Position numbers and translations under genes: made by a program
Shown: positions 9,230 through 18,615 of the stretch, one piece after another
Position numbering within the stretch: the first letter of the stretch is position 1
Layout of the letters: every line of letters begins with the position of its first letter
The notes under the pieces: model-generated
Databases searched by the model: none
Seen by the model: the letters and a program-made list of their open reading frames with translations, nothing else
Told to the model about the DNA's origin: nothing
Assembly: GCF_030689745.1 (NCBI RefSeq)
Contig: NZ_JAUYGL010000196.1
Location: 1-62,026, forward strand
Direction of reading: 5' to 3'
DNA from: Devosia sp.
Lineage (GTDB): Bacteria; Pseudomonadota; Alphaproteobacteria; Rhizobiales; Devosiaceae
Length of the DNA: 62,026 nt

Positions 9230-10669
9230 ATGACAACCAGAAGCAGCGCTTTGCCCGGCCGGTTCTCCGGCCTCTCGATCAAGCTGATCGCCACCATCAG
9301 TGCGGTGATCCTGCTGGTCGAAATCGTGGTCTATTTGCCCTCGCTGGCCAATTTTCGGGCCAGTTGGCTTGATGATCGCCTGCGCGTCGGTGTGGTCGGG
9401 GCGCGGGTGCTTGATGCCGTGCCCGATGTCATGGCCCTGCCACGCAGCCTGACCGACCGCCTGCTGACCTCGGCGGGGGCCTATGCCATCGTCTATCGCC
9501 GCGACGGCCAGAGCCAGCTGATCGAACTGGCCGATCCGGTCACCCCCGAACTCGTCGTCACCGCCGATATGCGCCAGCGTGACCTGCCCAGCCTGATCAT
9601 GGGAGCCATCGACACCCTGCTGGCCGGCCCCGGTCGCACCCTGCGCATTATCGGGCCCGGCGATCTCGACCAGACCATGGTCGAACTGCTGATGCCCGAA
9701 CGGCCCTTGCGCCAGGACATGCTCGATTATTCCGGTCAGGTGGTGTTCATCTCGCTGGCGCTGGCCCTGCTGACCGCCCTGACCCTTTATCTGCTGGCCA
9801 GCTACCTGTTCATTCACCCGGTGCGACGGCTGACCGAAAACATGCTGGCCTTCCGCCAGGCGCCCGAAAATGGCAGCCTGATCATCGCGCCATCGGCCCG
9901 CCGCGACGAAATCGGCATTGCCGAGCGCGAACTGGCAGCCATGGAAACCGATATTTTCACCCTGCTGCGGCAGCGCCGCCATCTGGCCGACCTGGGTCTG
10001 GCCGTGGCCAAGATCAACCACGATCTGCGCAACACCCTGACCTCGGCGCAACTGCTCTCCGATCAGGTGGCCACGCTGGATGATCCCAAGGTGCAGCGCC
10101 TGGCGCCGCGCCTCGTCACCACGCTCGATCGCGCCATCGGCTTTGCCCAGTCGGTGCTCGATTATGGGCGGGAAACCGCGCTGCCGCCGGTGCTGGCGCC
10201 CACCCGCCTGCGGCCATTGGTGGATGAGGCGGCCTTTGATGCCCGCCTGTCTGCCCATCCCCGTATCACCTTCACCAATGCAACGCCCGATGCGCTGCTG
10301 CTCAATATCGACAGTGGCCAGATGGGCCGCGTGCTGCTCAACCTGCTCAAGAACGCCCGCGAAGCCCTTGAAGCCGCCGGCACCAAGATCGAGGCCCCCG
10401 AAGTCTCGTTCACCGCCGTGCCCGGCACCCAGGGCATCACCCTGTCGGTTTCCGACAATGGTCCTGGCCTGGCGCCACGCGCCCGTGACAAGCTGTTTGT
10501 GGCCTTTGAAGGCTCGGCCCGGGCGGGCGGCACCGGCCTGGGCCTGGCCATCGCCCGCGAGATCGTGGAGGCCCATGGCGGCCAGATCAGCCTGGTCGAT
10601 CAGCCGGTCGGAACCCGCTTTGATCTGGTCCTGCCGAACGCCTTGCTGGTGAAAAACCAGAGCACGTAG
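9230..10669 (+). CDS. Two-component sensor histidine kinase
   Basis: A 479-residue membrane kinase. It has a first membrane helix at about 17-38, a periplasmic sensor region of about 130 residues, a second helix at about 168-195, then HAMP, and a phosphoacceptor helix with His264 in AKINHDLRNTL. The HATPase domain shows N-box NLLKNAREAL, G1 DNGPGL and G2 GGTGLGLAIA. The H-box is of the divergent HDLRN kind. No response regulator lies beside it, so it may be an orphan that pairs with a regulator elsewhere. It ends about 120 bases before tRNA-Arg and is the last chromosomal gene before the mobile element. Confidence 0.9.
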   Translation: MTTRSSALPGRFSGLSIKLIATISAVILLVEIVVYLPSLANFRASWLDDRLRVGVVGARVLDAVPDVMALPRSLTDRLLTSAGAYAIVYRRDGQSQLIELADPVTPELVVTADMRQRDLPSLIMGAIDTLLAGPGRTLRIIGPGDLDQTMVELLMPERPLRQDMLDYSGQVVFISLALALLTALTLYLLASYLFIHPVRRLTENMLAFRQAPENGSLIIAPSARRDEIGIAERELAAMETDIFTLLRQRRHLADLGLAVAKINHDLRNTLTSAQLLSDQVATLDDPKVQRLAPRLVTTLDRAIGFAQSVLDYGRETALPPVLAPTRLRPLVDEAAFDARLSAHPRITFTNATPDALLLNIDSGQMGRVLLNLLKNAREALEAAGTKIEAPEVSFTAVPGTQGITLSVSDNGPGLAPRARDKLFVAFEGSARAGGTGLGLAIAREIVEAHGGQISLVDQPVGTRFDLVLPNALLVKNQST

Positions 10670-10788
10670 AAAAACCGTCCTCGACGCTTGCCAAGCCGGA
10701 AACGCCCCTGTATGGGTTGCCCCGCTTCAGGCAGTCAGGCGTCCTCGCCGCTTCCTGAAATTGCCGTTTCGACATGAAACGGCCGTGC

Positions 10789-10865
10789 GCGCCCTTAGCT
10801 CAGCTGGATAGAGCACCAGACTACGAATCTGGGGGTCAGGAGTTCGAATCTCTTAGGGCGCGCCA
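10789..10865 (+). tRNA. tRNA-Arg (anticodon ACG)
   Basis: A full 77-base cloverleaf including encoded CCA. The acceptor strands GCGCCCT and AGGGCGC pair perfectly. The anticodon stem CCAGA/TCTGG encloses CTACGAA, giving anticodon ACG, and the T-loop is TTCGAAT. Its last 30 bases overlap the 3' end of the convergent serine recombinase gene. This is the position expected for an integrated element that uses the tRNA 3' end as attachment site. Confidence 0.96.
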
Positions 10866-12506
10866 TTTCAGTCCAGAAAACTGAACTATTTCACCTGAAG
10901 AATCGGTGGCATTGGCGGCGGCAAACAGCGTTTCGCGGCTGCCCATGATGCGGACCTTTTCCGGACCGACTTCCACGGTCAGCAGAGAACGCAGATAGGC
11001 CTTGCGCGTCGGGTTGTCGGCGTTCTCCAAAACCCCTCGCATCAGCCTGGAGAAGGCGGCGATCTTTTCGGGGTCAAGCGCTGCTTCGCCGCCGAACTCC
11101 CGGCGCGCCCGATCCAGGGTGGCCTGCGCCTTCTCACGGTCGGCTTTCAGCATGGTGATGCGTTCGCGCAGCAGGTCATCCATTTCGGCAAGGCCGTCTT
11201 CGACCAATGCGTAAAGACGTTGCAGCCGCTCTTTGGCAGTGTCGGCCTCAATCTGCAGCGCCACAAGCCGGGCATTATGAGCTTCCGCGCGCTCTGAGCG
11301 CTTGGCAGCAATGGCGGTGAGCAGGCCGGCCAACCGTTCTGGCGCGAACAGCTTCTCATTCAATGCTTTGAGAACTATGTCATCCAGATAGGCCATAGGG
11401 ATCGTATTGCCCTTGCAGGCCGTCGGCCCCTTCTGGGCGCGGGTGGCGCAAGTATAATATTCATAGACGCGTCCGGTTGCCGACGTGCCGGTGCGCTGGG
11501 TCATGCCGCCGCCGCAATGGGAGCAGGTGGCGATAGTGGTGAGCAGGATCGGGCCGCTGACGGCGCGGACCGGACTGACGCGCGGATTGTTGGCAGCGAG
11601 CTTGGCCTCGACTGCCGCGAACACGGAATCCTCGATGATGGCCGGCACCGGCACTTCGACAACTTCGCCTGCCGGATGTTTCCCACCGGACTTGGAATTG
11701 CGCGAGTGATAGTGCCAGCGCCCGACATAGGCTTTGTTGGTGAGGATGTGATGGACTGGTCCGACACCGAAGGTGCCGCCCTTCTTGGTGCGGTAGCCGT
11801 GGCTGTTGAGCCATTTTACCACTTCCTTGATACCCATGGGCGGCTTGGCCGTGGCCGGGTCGCCCTCCAGGTACAGCCGGAAAATCAGCCGCACGGTTTC
11901 GGCTTCGACGGGATCGATAGCGAGTTTTTTCTTGATCTTCTGGCCACGCCGTTCGGCTTCGACGATGGTGTAGCCCAATGGCGGGGCGGCACCGTTCCAG
12001 AACCCCTGGCGGGCATTCTCGGTCATGGCGCGCGTCACCTGCCGCCCATTTTCCTTGGAGGTATACTCGTCGAAAATGCCGATAATCTGGCGGATCATGG
12101 CGCCTGAGGGATCATCGCCGCTAGGTTGGGTGACCGACGCGACTTCGACGCCATGCCTGCGCAGCTTGCGGATGACCAGTTCCATAGCCGCGCCGTCCCG
12201 ATAGAACCGAGAAAATGCATGGACCACGATGACGTCATAGGGATGGTCGGGATCGCAGGCACGGTCGATCATGGCTTGAAAGGCGGGGCGCCGATCGTCG
12301 GTGGCGGTCAGCCCCGGTTCGACATATTCATCGACGACGGTCCAGCCGCCACGCTCGCAGAAATCGGCGTTGAGCTTGCGCTGCGAAGGCAGGCTCACAT
12401 CATGCTTTGCCTGACGGCCCGTCGACACGCGCAGGTAGAGTGCTGCCCTCAAGGGGGCGGCCGCGGCCTTGAGTGCAATGCTATTGGCTTTGCTTCCGAA
12501 CGCCAT
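10836..12506 (-). CDS. Large serine recombinase (integrase)
   Basis: A 556-residue large serine recombinase. The resolvase-type catalytic domain starts near residue 20 (ALYLRVSTGRQ) with the nucleophilic serine in RVSTG. Next come a recombinase domain (about 180-300), a zinc-ribbon domain with CSHCGG and later YYTC and ACKG cysteines, and a long coiled coil (about 395-470). It should catalyse integration and excision of the element. The C-terminal residues WRALRDSNS and the stop codon are encoded by the antisense strand of tRNA-Arg, so the 3' end of the gene is chromosomal and would change on excision if the crossover lies in the tRNA. The start at MAFGSKANS fits; nothing suggests truncation. 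Confidence 0.92.
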   Translation of the reverse strand: MAFGSKANSIALKAAAAPLRAALYLRVSTGRQAKHDVSLPSQRKLNADFCERGGWTVVDEYVEPGLTATDDRRPAFQAMIDRACDPDHPYDVIVVHAFSRFYRDGAAMELVIRKLRRHGVEVASVTQPSGDDPSGAMIRQIIGIFDEYTSKENGRQVTRAMTENARQGFWNGAAPPLGYTIVEAERRGQKIKKKLAIDPVEAETVRLIFRLYLEGDPATAKPPMGIKEVVKWLNSHGYRTKKGGTFGVGPVHHILTNKAYVGRWHYHSRNSKSGGKHPAGEVVEVPVPAIIEDSVFAAVEAKLAANNPRVSPVRAVSGPILLTTIATCSHCGGGMTQRTGTSATGRVYEYYTCATRAQKGPTACKGNTIPMAYLDDIVLKALNEKLFAPERLAGLLTAIAAKRSERAEAHNARLVALQIEADTAKERLQRLYALVEDGLAEMDDLLRERITMLKADREKAQATLDRARREFGGEAALDPEKIAAFSRLMRGVLENADNPTRKAYLRSLLTVEVGPEKVRIMGSRETLFAAANATDSSGEIVQFSGLKWRALRDSNS

Positions 12507-12621
12507 GTCTTACGGCCTCCCGATTACCTGGAATTTTGCCAGCAGCGTCGCATCAAACGCTTGTCGGTGCAAGCTAAGTCCATGCAGAACAAGGACGAAT
12601 TTCTCCGCCACCGTCAAATGC

Positions 12622-12828
12622 CTACCCCTTGAGGATAGCGTCGATCTGGGCCCCCAGCATTTTGTCGAGCACCTCGATCTCGGCCTGCGTAATCGGCAGG
12701 GCCGAGGGCAACTGATCGATCAGCTCCCATTCCCGCGGTGCGCGCGCGGGGCGGCGCGGCGGCCGCACCTTGCGGGGTGGCTTTGCTGCGCGTCTTGGCG
12801 CGGACGGGCGGCTAGAGCTCATGGTCAA
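12622..12828 (-). CDS. Small basic protein after the relaxase, unknown function
   Basis: A 68-residue protein, or 66 from the second ATG. The first half is rich in Pro, Arg and Lys (about residues 5-32); the second half is acidic and probably helical (ITQAEIEVLDKMLGAQIDAIL). It overlaps the end of the relaxase gene by up to 17 bases and precedes the recombinase on the same strand, so it is probably translated with them. A basic tail plus a helix suggests a small DNA-binding accessory factor, such as a recombination directionality factor or relaxosome helper. That is a guess from size and position only. Confidence 0.55.
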   Translation of the reverse strand: MTMSSSRPSAPRRAAKPPRKVRPPRRPARAPREWELIDQLPSALPITQAEIEVLDKMLGAQIDAILKG

Positions 12829-15445
12829 GCCCTTTTGCCCGGGCCCGTGCCGGCTCTTTCTCGGGATTGTAGTCGAGGGCGTTGGTCTTGATGCTCTGGC
12901 GGGCCAGGCGGTTGCCCAGATAGGTCATTCTCGCCTGGTCCCGATCTTCACCGGCGGCGAGCGGAGCGTCCTGCTCGCGTTCGCGATCCAGGGTCCGCGC
13001 ATCGATGAAGAATACGGTGCTTTCCCGCGCCCGGCTGGAGGCGACATAGGCATCGTGCCGGTCAAAACGAGCGGACAGCAGGACCAGGGTGTGGTCAACA
13101 GTCAGACCCTGCGCTTGGAACAGCGTTGCGGCATAGGCGTGCGCGAGCCGGGCCCGGCCCTTGGTATCGGCGACGTCGCTGGGTGAAAAGCTGATTCGCT
13201 GCCCGTCCCGTTCGGCCTCGATCCGGATGATTCCCGCCTTGTCCTGTGCGATGGCGACGATCCGGGCCTCGGTGCCATTGACGACACCGAGTCCGTCATG
13301 GCGGCGCAGAAACCGCACCTGATCGCCTATGGCGAGACGCAGTATGTGCCGGTTGCCGGAGGCATCCGCGGCTTCGATCTGGAAGTCGGACCCGGTGAGC
13401 GCACTACGCTCCCGCAGTCGATTGCGGATCGCGGCCGACAAGGCCCGCACTTCGGCATTGGTCTTGGCCGTCACCAGCACATTTTTGGCCGGGGCGGTCC
13501 TCGTGGTCTCATTCCAGTGATCGGCCACGGCCTCTACTGTCGCACGGGGGCTATACTGAAATGCGATCTGGCCATGCTCGGAAAAGGCCGTCAGAGCTTT
13601 TTCGGCCTTACCACGCGCGAAATCTTTCGGGGCTTGCCGCGCCCAGCTTTCGCGCTGGCGGACGACGGTTTGGATGCGGGTGGCACCGACCGTTTCTCGC
13701 ATGAGCCGCATGGCATGACCGGCGCCGATGGGGACGAGTTGATCCTCGTCGCCAACCATCACCACCACGCCGCCGGTCCGGTCCACTGCCTCGAGCAGCT
13801 GGAGCGTCTGCAGCGTGGCCTGCAGGCCGGCTTCTTCGACAATCAGGCAGGTCTTTTCCCCGAAGGGCTGATTGCCCATGGCGATGGATTTGCACCAGGC
13901 GTCGATGGCGCGGGATTCAACGCCGAGATCGGTGCCGAGGATGTTAGCGGGGCGCCAGGCCACGGCGGCGCCCTTCACCTGATAACCTGCAGTCTGCCAG
14001 GTCTTGGCGACGGTTTTCAGGGTCGTGGATTTCCCCGTCCCGGCACCGCCCTGGACGAGGACAAACCTGGCGCCGCTGGTGGCGGCGCGCACCACATCCT
14101 GTTGCTCGGCATTCAGGCCAGAAATGGCGAGCATTTCGTCCCTGGCGCTCCGGTCGGGACCGACCACGCGGGCCTGTGCATTGCGCCGCACCAGGTTCAC
14201 CAAGGCGCGCTCAGCCGCCAGCATCTGGGGTGTGGAGTAAACGGGCCCGTCGCGTGTTTCGGCGCGTTCAAGAACGCTGTTCCGGGCGACGAGATCATCG
14301 GCACCGGCAATGACGTCATCGAGCGTCGCGCCGGTGCCGACGAGGGTGTTAGCGCTGACTTCGATCAATTGGCGGCGCGAGAAGGTCGCTTGGTATTCGG
14401 TCAGTTTTTCCGGGACAGTGGCGAGGCGCTCTTTCCGTGCTCCATTGAAATCCTGGGGCTCTTGCTCAACCTGCCGTCCTGCAAGGGCGATCTGTTCGGG
14501 ATCGAAGCCGAGACCCCGAACCGCCGCGTGCCACTGTTCGGTGAGCTGGTTCAGACTCAGATCCTGTTTGGTGCGGCGGTCTGTGGCGTTGATCGCAGCG
14601 GCGAGAGCCGGCGCCTGACCGGAGGTCAGTCCTGCCTCGGCCAACTCTTCTTCCAGCGTCGCCCGGCGAGCGCTGAAGTACTTGGTGAGGGTCTCTGGCA
14701 CACCGGCAATCGACCACTTCCATTCGTCATCGGCGTGCTCAATGGTGAAGCCGTGCGCCTGCAGCCCACTGGCGAGCCGCAGCCTGAAGACCGCGCCCAG
14801 TGCCTTTTTCCAGCTGCGCAGTGCAACCGAGTCGATGCCACCCCAAGTGCCGTCATCGCGTTCGGCAATATTGGGTATGCAGAGATGATGATGACGTTGT
14901 GGATCGGCGAAGACGACGCCATCCGCATGGCGTTCCGGACGCGCCTCGGAATGCGTGAAAGCGGCGGCAACGAAACTGGCCTGTTCACGACGGCTGCCAT
15001 TGTGACCGCGTCGGGCCAGGGAAATTTCCTGCTCCACCAGCCGAACCACGTCTTCGAGCGCATCCTGCTCGATATCCGCGAAGACCTGGCGCAAGGCCCC
15101 GTGGGAGCATGCGAATTTGACGGAAAACCCCTTGGGCGCGGATAGGGTCACGTCTATGCCCAGCATGCGGGGGCCGCCCCCTGCTTTGGTCAGCGGCTTC
15201 CCGGTGGCATCGAGCCCGGCGCAGATGCGGTCGAAGTCGTCGGCCCGCACGATCTGGCCGGCGGCGATGCCCAAGGCGTCGTGCCCGCGCAGCCAGATAC
15301 CGGCGCTGTCGTCGGCAGCGTAGTAGTCAAGTGCGGCTGCCGCGGCTTGACGGGTGTAATAGGACGACGATTTGATAACGGCGAATGTAGCGACCAAGAA
15401 AAGGGCCCCCAATGGAGGCCCTTTAGATATCCCTGATTTTCTCAC
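12812..15445 (-). CDS. MobF-family (TraA/TrwC-like) relaxase-helicase
   Basis: Up to 877 residues. The N-terminal relaxase domain has catalytic-type tyrosines (SSSYYTRQ near 29-30, DYY near 40-42) and a metal-binding histidine cluster DPQRHHHLCIPN near residue 186. It would nick oriT and stay bound to the transferred strand. The C-terminal half is a RecD/TraI-like superfamily 1 helicase with Walker A GGAGTGKST (about 466-474), Walker B region LIVEEAG and a late HAYAATLFQAQG motif. The first 16 codons overlap a hairpin terminator, so translation probably begins downstream, for instance at the TTG at 15397 (LVATFAVIKSSSYY). It is the only relaxase in the window. Confidence 0.92.
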   Translation of the reverse strand: MRKSGISKGPPLGALFLVATFAVIKSSSYYTRQAAAAALDYYAADDSAGIWLRGHDALGIAAGQIVRADDFDRICAGLDATGKPLTKAGGGPRMLGIDVTLSAPKGFSVKFACSHGALRQVFADIEQDALEDVVRLVEQEISLARRGHNGSRREQASFVAAAFTHSEARPERHADGVVFADPQRHHHLCIPNIAERDDGTWGGIDSVALRSWKKALGAVFRLRLASGLQAHGFTIEHADDEWKWSIAGVPETLTKYFSARRATLEEELAEAGLTSGQAPALAAAINATDRRTKQDLSLNQLTEQWHAAVRGLGFDPEQIALAGRQVEQEPQDFNGARKERLATVPEKLTEYQATFSRRQLIEVSANTLVGTGATLDDVIAGADDLVARNSVLERAETRDGPVYSTPQMLAAERALVNLVRRNAQARVVGPDRSARDEMLAISGLNAEQQDVVRAATSGARFVLVQGGAGTGKSTTLKTVAKTWQTAGYQVKGAAVAWRPANILGTDLGVESRAIDAWCKSIAMGNQPFGEKTCLIVEEAGLQATLQTLQLLEAVDRTGGVVVMVGDEDQLVPIGAGHAMRLMRETVGATRIQTVVRQRESWARQAPKDFARGKAEKALTAFSEHGQIAFQYSPRATVEAVADHWNETTRTAPAKNVLVTAKTNAEVRALSAAIRNRLRERSALTGSDFQIEAADASGNRHILRLAIGDQVRFLRRHDGLGVVNGTEARIVAIAQDKAGIIRIEAERDGQRISFSPSDVADTKGRARLAHAYAATLFQAQGLTVDHTLVLLSARFDRHDAYVASSRARESTVFFIDARTLDREREQDAPLAAGEDRDQARMTYLGNRLARQSIKTNALDYNPEKEPARARAKGLDHEL
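15400..15424 (-). terminator. Hairpin terminator between coupling-protein and relaxase genes
   Basis: Perfect 8-bp stem AAAGGGCC / GGCCCTTT with a 9-base loop. On the minus strand it is followed by TTCTT, so it looks like an intrinsic terminator for transcription coming from the coupling-protein gene. It lies inside the first codons of the longest possible relaxase frame, which argues for a later relaxase start and for separate transcription of relaxase and recombinase. Confidence 0.6.
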
Positions 15446-15501
15446 CTTTTGGAGGAACGATTGGACGAGGAAATCTCAGCGATTTCAGATGGTTGTCTGT
15501 A

Positions 15502-17184
15502 TCAGCGACGACGCGCCCAGACGGTGATCGGCCATTCCAGCCGGTAGATCTGTTTCAGGCCAACAAGAACGGCATGGACGGCGCCGCCGCTAACCCCAAG
15601 CCGGTCGGAAAGATGCTCCTCGGGGATAACGGGAACCTCCTGCGGATCCGGGGGCACGGTTTTGCCGTCAACAACCCTTGCGGACTTCCAGTCCCGGACC
15701 TGGCGGATGCCGATCCATTGCTGGGCAATTTCCCTGGCATCCGGACCGGGGGTCTGCTCACAGATGATTTTCAGGCGGAACCGTTGCAGGATCGAGCGAG
15801 AAACCTCGCCATACGCCGAGCGGAACTGGGTCAGGTCTTGGGCAACGGCAATGGTCGAGAGGCCTTTGTTTCTGCCGGTATCGAGGATTTCCGGCCAGCG
15901 CGGCAGCATGCCCAGGGTTGGCGCCTCCTCCAGGGCAATGGTGCGCAACCTGGTCTGGCTGACCGGCAGGTCAGGATCGCCGACATGACCGGCAATTGCG
16001 TCGATCGCCATGGAAATCCAGCCTGCCGAAATGCGGGGATGCCGCCCGTTGCGGGGCAGCACAACAATGCGGGGTTGCCTGCCGGTGCCGTGCAGCCATT
16101 CGGCGAAGGAGAACTGGCGTTGCGGCGGCAAGTCGTTCCACGCCTCGGCCAAAGGACGCAGCGTGCGCAGGACGTTGATGCGCCAGGTGATCAACAGCGA
16201 CACCGTGGTCTTGGACAATTCCCCCGCAGCATCCACTTCGATCAGCCCTGCCGCGGGAGGATAATGCAATTCCCATTGCTGCTTGAGCCAGAGCGGATCG
16301 GACAGCGACATGGCGTAAAGTTCCGGCGCGGACCAGTGTTCATGGCTACGCATGCACTCAACCATGACGCCGGCGTCGAGCGTGGCGGCGCCGTCCTGCC
16401 ACATGCCACTCTCCTTCGTCGCAAGGGCGCGCTGGGCCCCCGCGGATTCGCAGTCATCGATCGTGCGGATGTCTCGGCTCATTGCCCAGCCATAGCGCGA
16501 CCGGCCGGTGCTGGAAATGACCGCAATGTCTTTGTTGTCGACGGGCAATCCGGCTAGGATTTCGCCGGTGGCGTCGTAGACGAGCAGACCAAAATCGCGG
16601 CCCGTCTGCTTGGCCTGCATGAGCAGTACTTCCAGTAGCTTGAGCAGGATGCGCGTTTTGCCCGAGCCGATCGCCCCGAGGATCAACAGATTGAGAACCT
16701 GCCAGCCCCGCGGCCAGGCGACACCGGGCGCGAGCTCAGGCATCCATTGTTTCCGCTTGCCGGCTTTGGCCAGGATCTCGGCATTGGCGCCGCTTGCTGC
16801 CGCCTTGCCGAAGATGAGGCGCCGCCCACTATAGTGCTGGCGGGTATCCACTGCCGGTGTTGCTGCGTGCGCGATGGCAAACCCGGCCAAGCCGGCAAGG
16901 CCCATGCCGATACCAATCCCGCAAAGGCGAAACAGAACCTGGTCGGCAATGTCGTAGTCGAGCCAGCCCTGACCACGCCAGGAGATGAGGCGCATCAGGG
17001 CATCGACCAGCATGGGCGCGGTCACGGTGACCGGCTGGTCGGCCTGCCAGCCGGAGAGAGGCAGGCAGATGAACGCAAGGGTGAGGATGAAACCGGTCAA
17101 CAGCGCCATCGTGGTGGCGCGGAAGATGGCCGAGGTCAGGGGGACCACTTCGTATTCGGCAAGTTCAAGCGTGTTCATCATCAA
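15502..17184 (-). CDS. Type IV coupling protein (VirD4/TraD-like ATPase)
   Basis: A 560-residue inner-membrane ATPase that would hand the relaxase-DNA complex to a type IV secretion channel. Two N-terminal membrane helices lie at about 22-44 and 88-106. Walker A is GAIGSGKT (170-177) and the Walker B-like strand is TIALEEAPTLG. The late region DRLGVSGGAVHAVLVGL resembles the C-terminal portion of alphaproteobacterial TraD/TraG-type proteins. It starts with three consecutive ATG codons and overlaps the next upstream gene by 4 bases. No VirB or Trb partners are visible. Confidence 0.85.
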   Translation of the reverse strand: MMMNTLELAEYEVVPLTSAIFRATTMALLTGFILTLAFICLPLSGWQADQPVTVTAPMLVDALMRLISWRGQGWLDYDIADQVLFRLCGIGIGMGLAGLAGFAIAHAATPAVDTRQHYSGRRLIFGKAAASGANAEILAKAGKRKQWMPELAPGVAWPRGWQVLNLLILGAIGSGKTRILLKLLEVLLMQAKQTGRDFGLLVYDATGEILAGLPVDNKDIAVISSTGRSRYGWAMSRDIRTIDDCESAGAQRALATKESGMWQDGAATLDAGVMVECMRSHEHWSAPELYAMSLSDPLWLKQQWELHYPPAAGLIEVDAAGELSKTTVSLLITWRINVLRTLRPLAEAWNDLPPQRQFSFAEWLHGTGRQPRIVVLPRNGRHPRISAGWISMAIDAIAGHVGDPDLPVSQTRLRTIALEEAPTLGMLPRWPEILDTGRNKGLSTIAVAQDLTQFRSAYGEVSRSILQRFRLKIICEQTPGPDAREIAQQWIGIRQVRDWKSARVVDGKTVPPDPQEVPVIPEEHLSDRLGVSGGAVHAVLVGLKQIYRLEWPITVWARRR

Positions 17185-17768
17185 TTCTCCAGGTGGCCCT
17201 GATAGCGCCAGACAACCAGCTGGCTGGCCCGGGGCACCATGTTTTGGGGCAGATGCGCATTGTTGCGGTGAAGGATGTTGCGATCCATTTCGAGCATGGC
17301 GGCGACATAGTCCCAGGACAGGTCCTGGGTGGGGCGATAGACACAGCCATCGACCTCTGCCGTGAGCCGGCGGCAGGCCGGCCAGTCCAGCACGGTCTGG
17401 GAGCGGACGAGCGGCGCGTCGAACACCGCTTCGGTCACAATCGGTGCCGCCAGGAACCCGGCAAGACCCAGTGCGATACTGGCGCTGATGGCAATGGCGT
17501 AGAGCCGGCGGGGCGTCCAGTTGAACGAAGGTTTGTCTGGCTCAGGATCAGCCGCCTGCATTGCGGCGATCGGCAGGATGTCGGGCGCGATGGCCCGCGC
17601 GACGTCGATATATTGGGCCAGGCTCAGCCGTTCGACATCGTGGCGTGACAGGCGCAGAAACTCCTCGGCACTGAGCGACTTGAGACGGGCGATGAATGCG
17701 CCCGTCTCCTCTTTCGCGTCCCGGGCGATTGCCGCCACCGAGGTCTTGAACTTTTCCAGATCAGGCAT
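17181..17768 (-). CDS. Single-pass membrane protein of the transfer region, unknown
   Basis: I do not recognise this 195-residue protein. Residues 1-85 are soluble and helical, one membrane helix runs at about 93-112, and the C-terminal 80 residues would be periplasmic. That part has two cysteines (PACRRL and DGCVYR) that could form a disulfide, and a tail resembling NILHRNNAHLPQ. It overlaps the coupling-protein gene by 4 bases and the ParA-like gene by 8 bases, so the three are translationally coupled. The topology fits a partner of the coupling protein that bridges to a secretion channel, as TrwE/VirB10-type contacts do, but this is inference from context. Confidence 0.6.
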   Translation of the reverse strand: MPDLEKFKTSVAAIARDAKEETGAFIARLKSLSAEEFLRLSRHDVERLSLAQYIDVARAIAPDILPIAAMQAADPEPDKPSFNWTPRRLYAIAISASIALGLAGFLAAPIVTEAVFDAPLVRSQTVLDWPACRRLTAEVDGCVYRPTQDLSWDYVAAMLEMDRNILHRNNAHLPQNMVPRASQLVVWRYQGHLEN

Positions 17769-18612
17769 CGACGCTCTCCCCGGCGAGGAAGGGCATCACG
17801 CGGGTCAGCTCCTCCTGGATCGTTCCGGTCCAGGCCGCCACGTCGCGCACGAAGCGCTTGGCCTCGTCGCGCGGCTTGCCGGTCTGGCGCAGGGCCTCGG
17901 CGTAATTGTCCGCATGCCAGCCGACGACCGTCGAAGGCAGGACGGGCAGGCGCTCATAGAGCACCATGGTGCGGGGGTTGAGGCGCGGGAGGCGGATCGA
18001 GGGATAGCGATCAAAGACGTCGAGCACCTGCTTGCGCAAGCCCTTGTCGAGCTCGGCCGCGGCAGTGATCGGCGAGCCGACCATTTCGTTGCGGGCGACG
18101 ATAATGGGGCTGCCCGGCAGGTTGCGCTCGGTGCGGCGCACGACGCGCACCAGCTGCGAGGCGGCGTCGCCACCCGCCTTGGTGACGATGACGGTCACGA
18201 TGCCCAGACCCAGGAGGTCGATATCTTCCTCAAGATCGAAATCGGTAATCGCCTCATGATAGACCGGCGACAGGGCGCCACCGACTTCAAGAAGGCACGA
18301 GCGGCCGGTCTCGGGCATGGCCGTTGCGGCGCGATACCACGGTGCCAGGACATCGGCCCCGGTTACCGCGTCGGCATTGACGTCATGCCGGTCGGGAACC
18401 AGCAGGCTGGTGACGCTCTCGCCCGACTTTTCCGCCAGGGTGCGCTTGCTGTCGAGCTGGAACAAGTCGAGCGGATAGCCGGCGAGGCGGAAGGCGGTGA
18501 TGAACTGGACGGCGGTATGGGTCTTGCCGACACCGCCGTCATCGGCATCGAGCACGATGCCGATCGGAGGCGTCAGCGCACTCGTCGAAAGAAGGGAAGA
18601 AGGGGTAGTCAT
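17761..18612 (-). CDS. ParA/MinD-like P-loop ATPase of the transfer region
   Basis: A 283-residue deviant-Walker ATPase: LDADDGGVGKTHTAVQF near residue 21 gives the GGVGKT P-loop, followed by IVTVIVTKAGGD. Such ATPases accompany relaxase and coupling-protein genes in many alphaproteobacterial plasmids and ICEs (called MobD, TraL or VirC1-like), where they help bring the relaxosome to the pole. It is not paired with the ParB gene at 23.9 kb, which lies on the opposite strand. The gene begins just below a dyad-rich intergenic stretch that may hold its promoter and possibly oriT. Confidence 0.75.
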   Translation of the reverse strand: MTTPSSLLSTSALTPPIGIVLDADDGGVGKTHTAVQFITAFRLAGYPLDLFQLDSKRTLAEKSGESVTSLLVPDRHDVNADAVTGADVLAPWYRAATAMPETGRSCLLEVGGALSPVYHEAITDFDLEEDIDLLGLGIVTVIVTKAGGDAASQLVRVVRRTERNLPGSPIIVARNEMVGSPITAAAELDKGLRKQVLDVFDRYPSIRLPRLNPRTMVLYERLPVLPSTVVGWHADNYAEALRQTGKPRDEAKRFVRDVAAWTGTIQEELTRVMPFLAGESVDA

Positions 18613-18615
18613 GGT

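Noticed and set aside
13298..15145. 615-residue plus-strand open frame opposite the relaxase
   Set aside because: Antisense shadow; the minus strand carries relaxase and helicase motifs.
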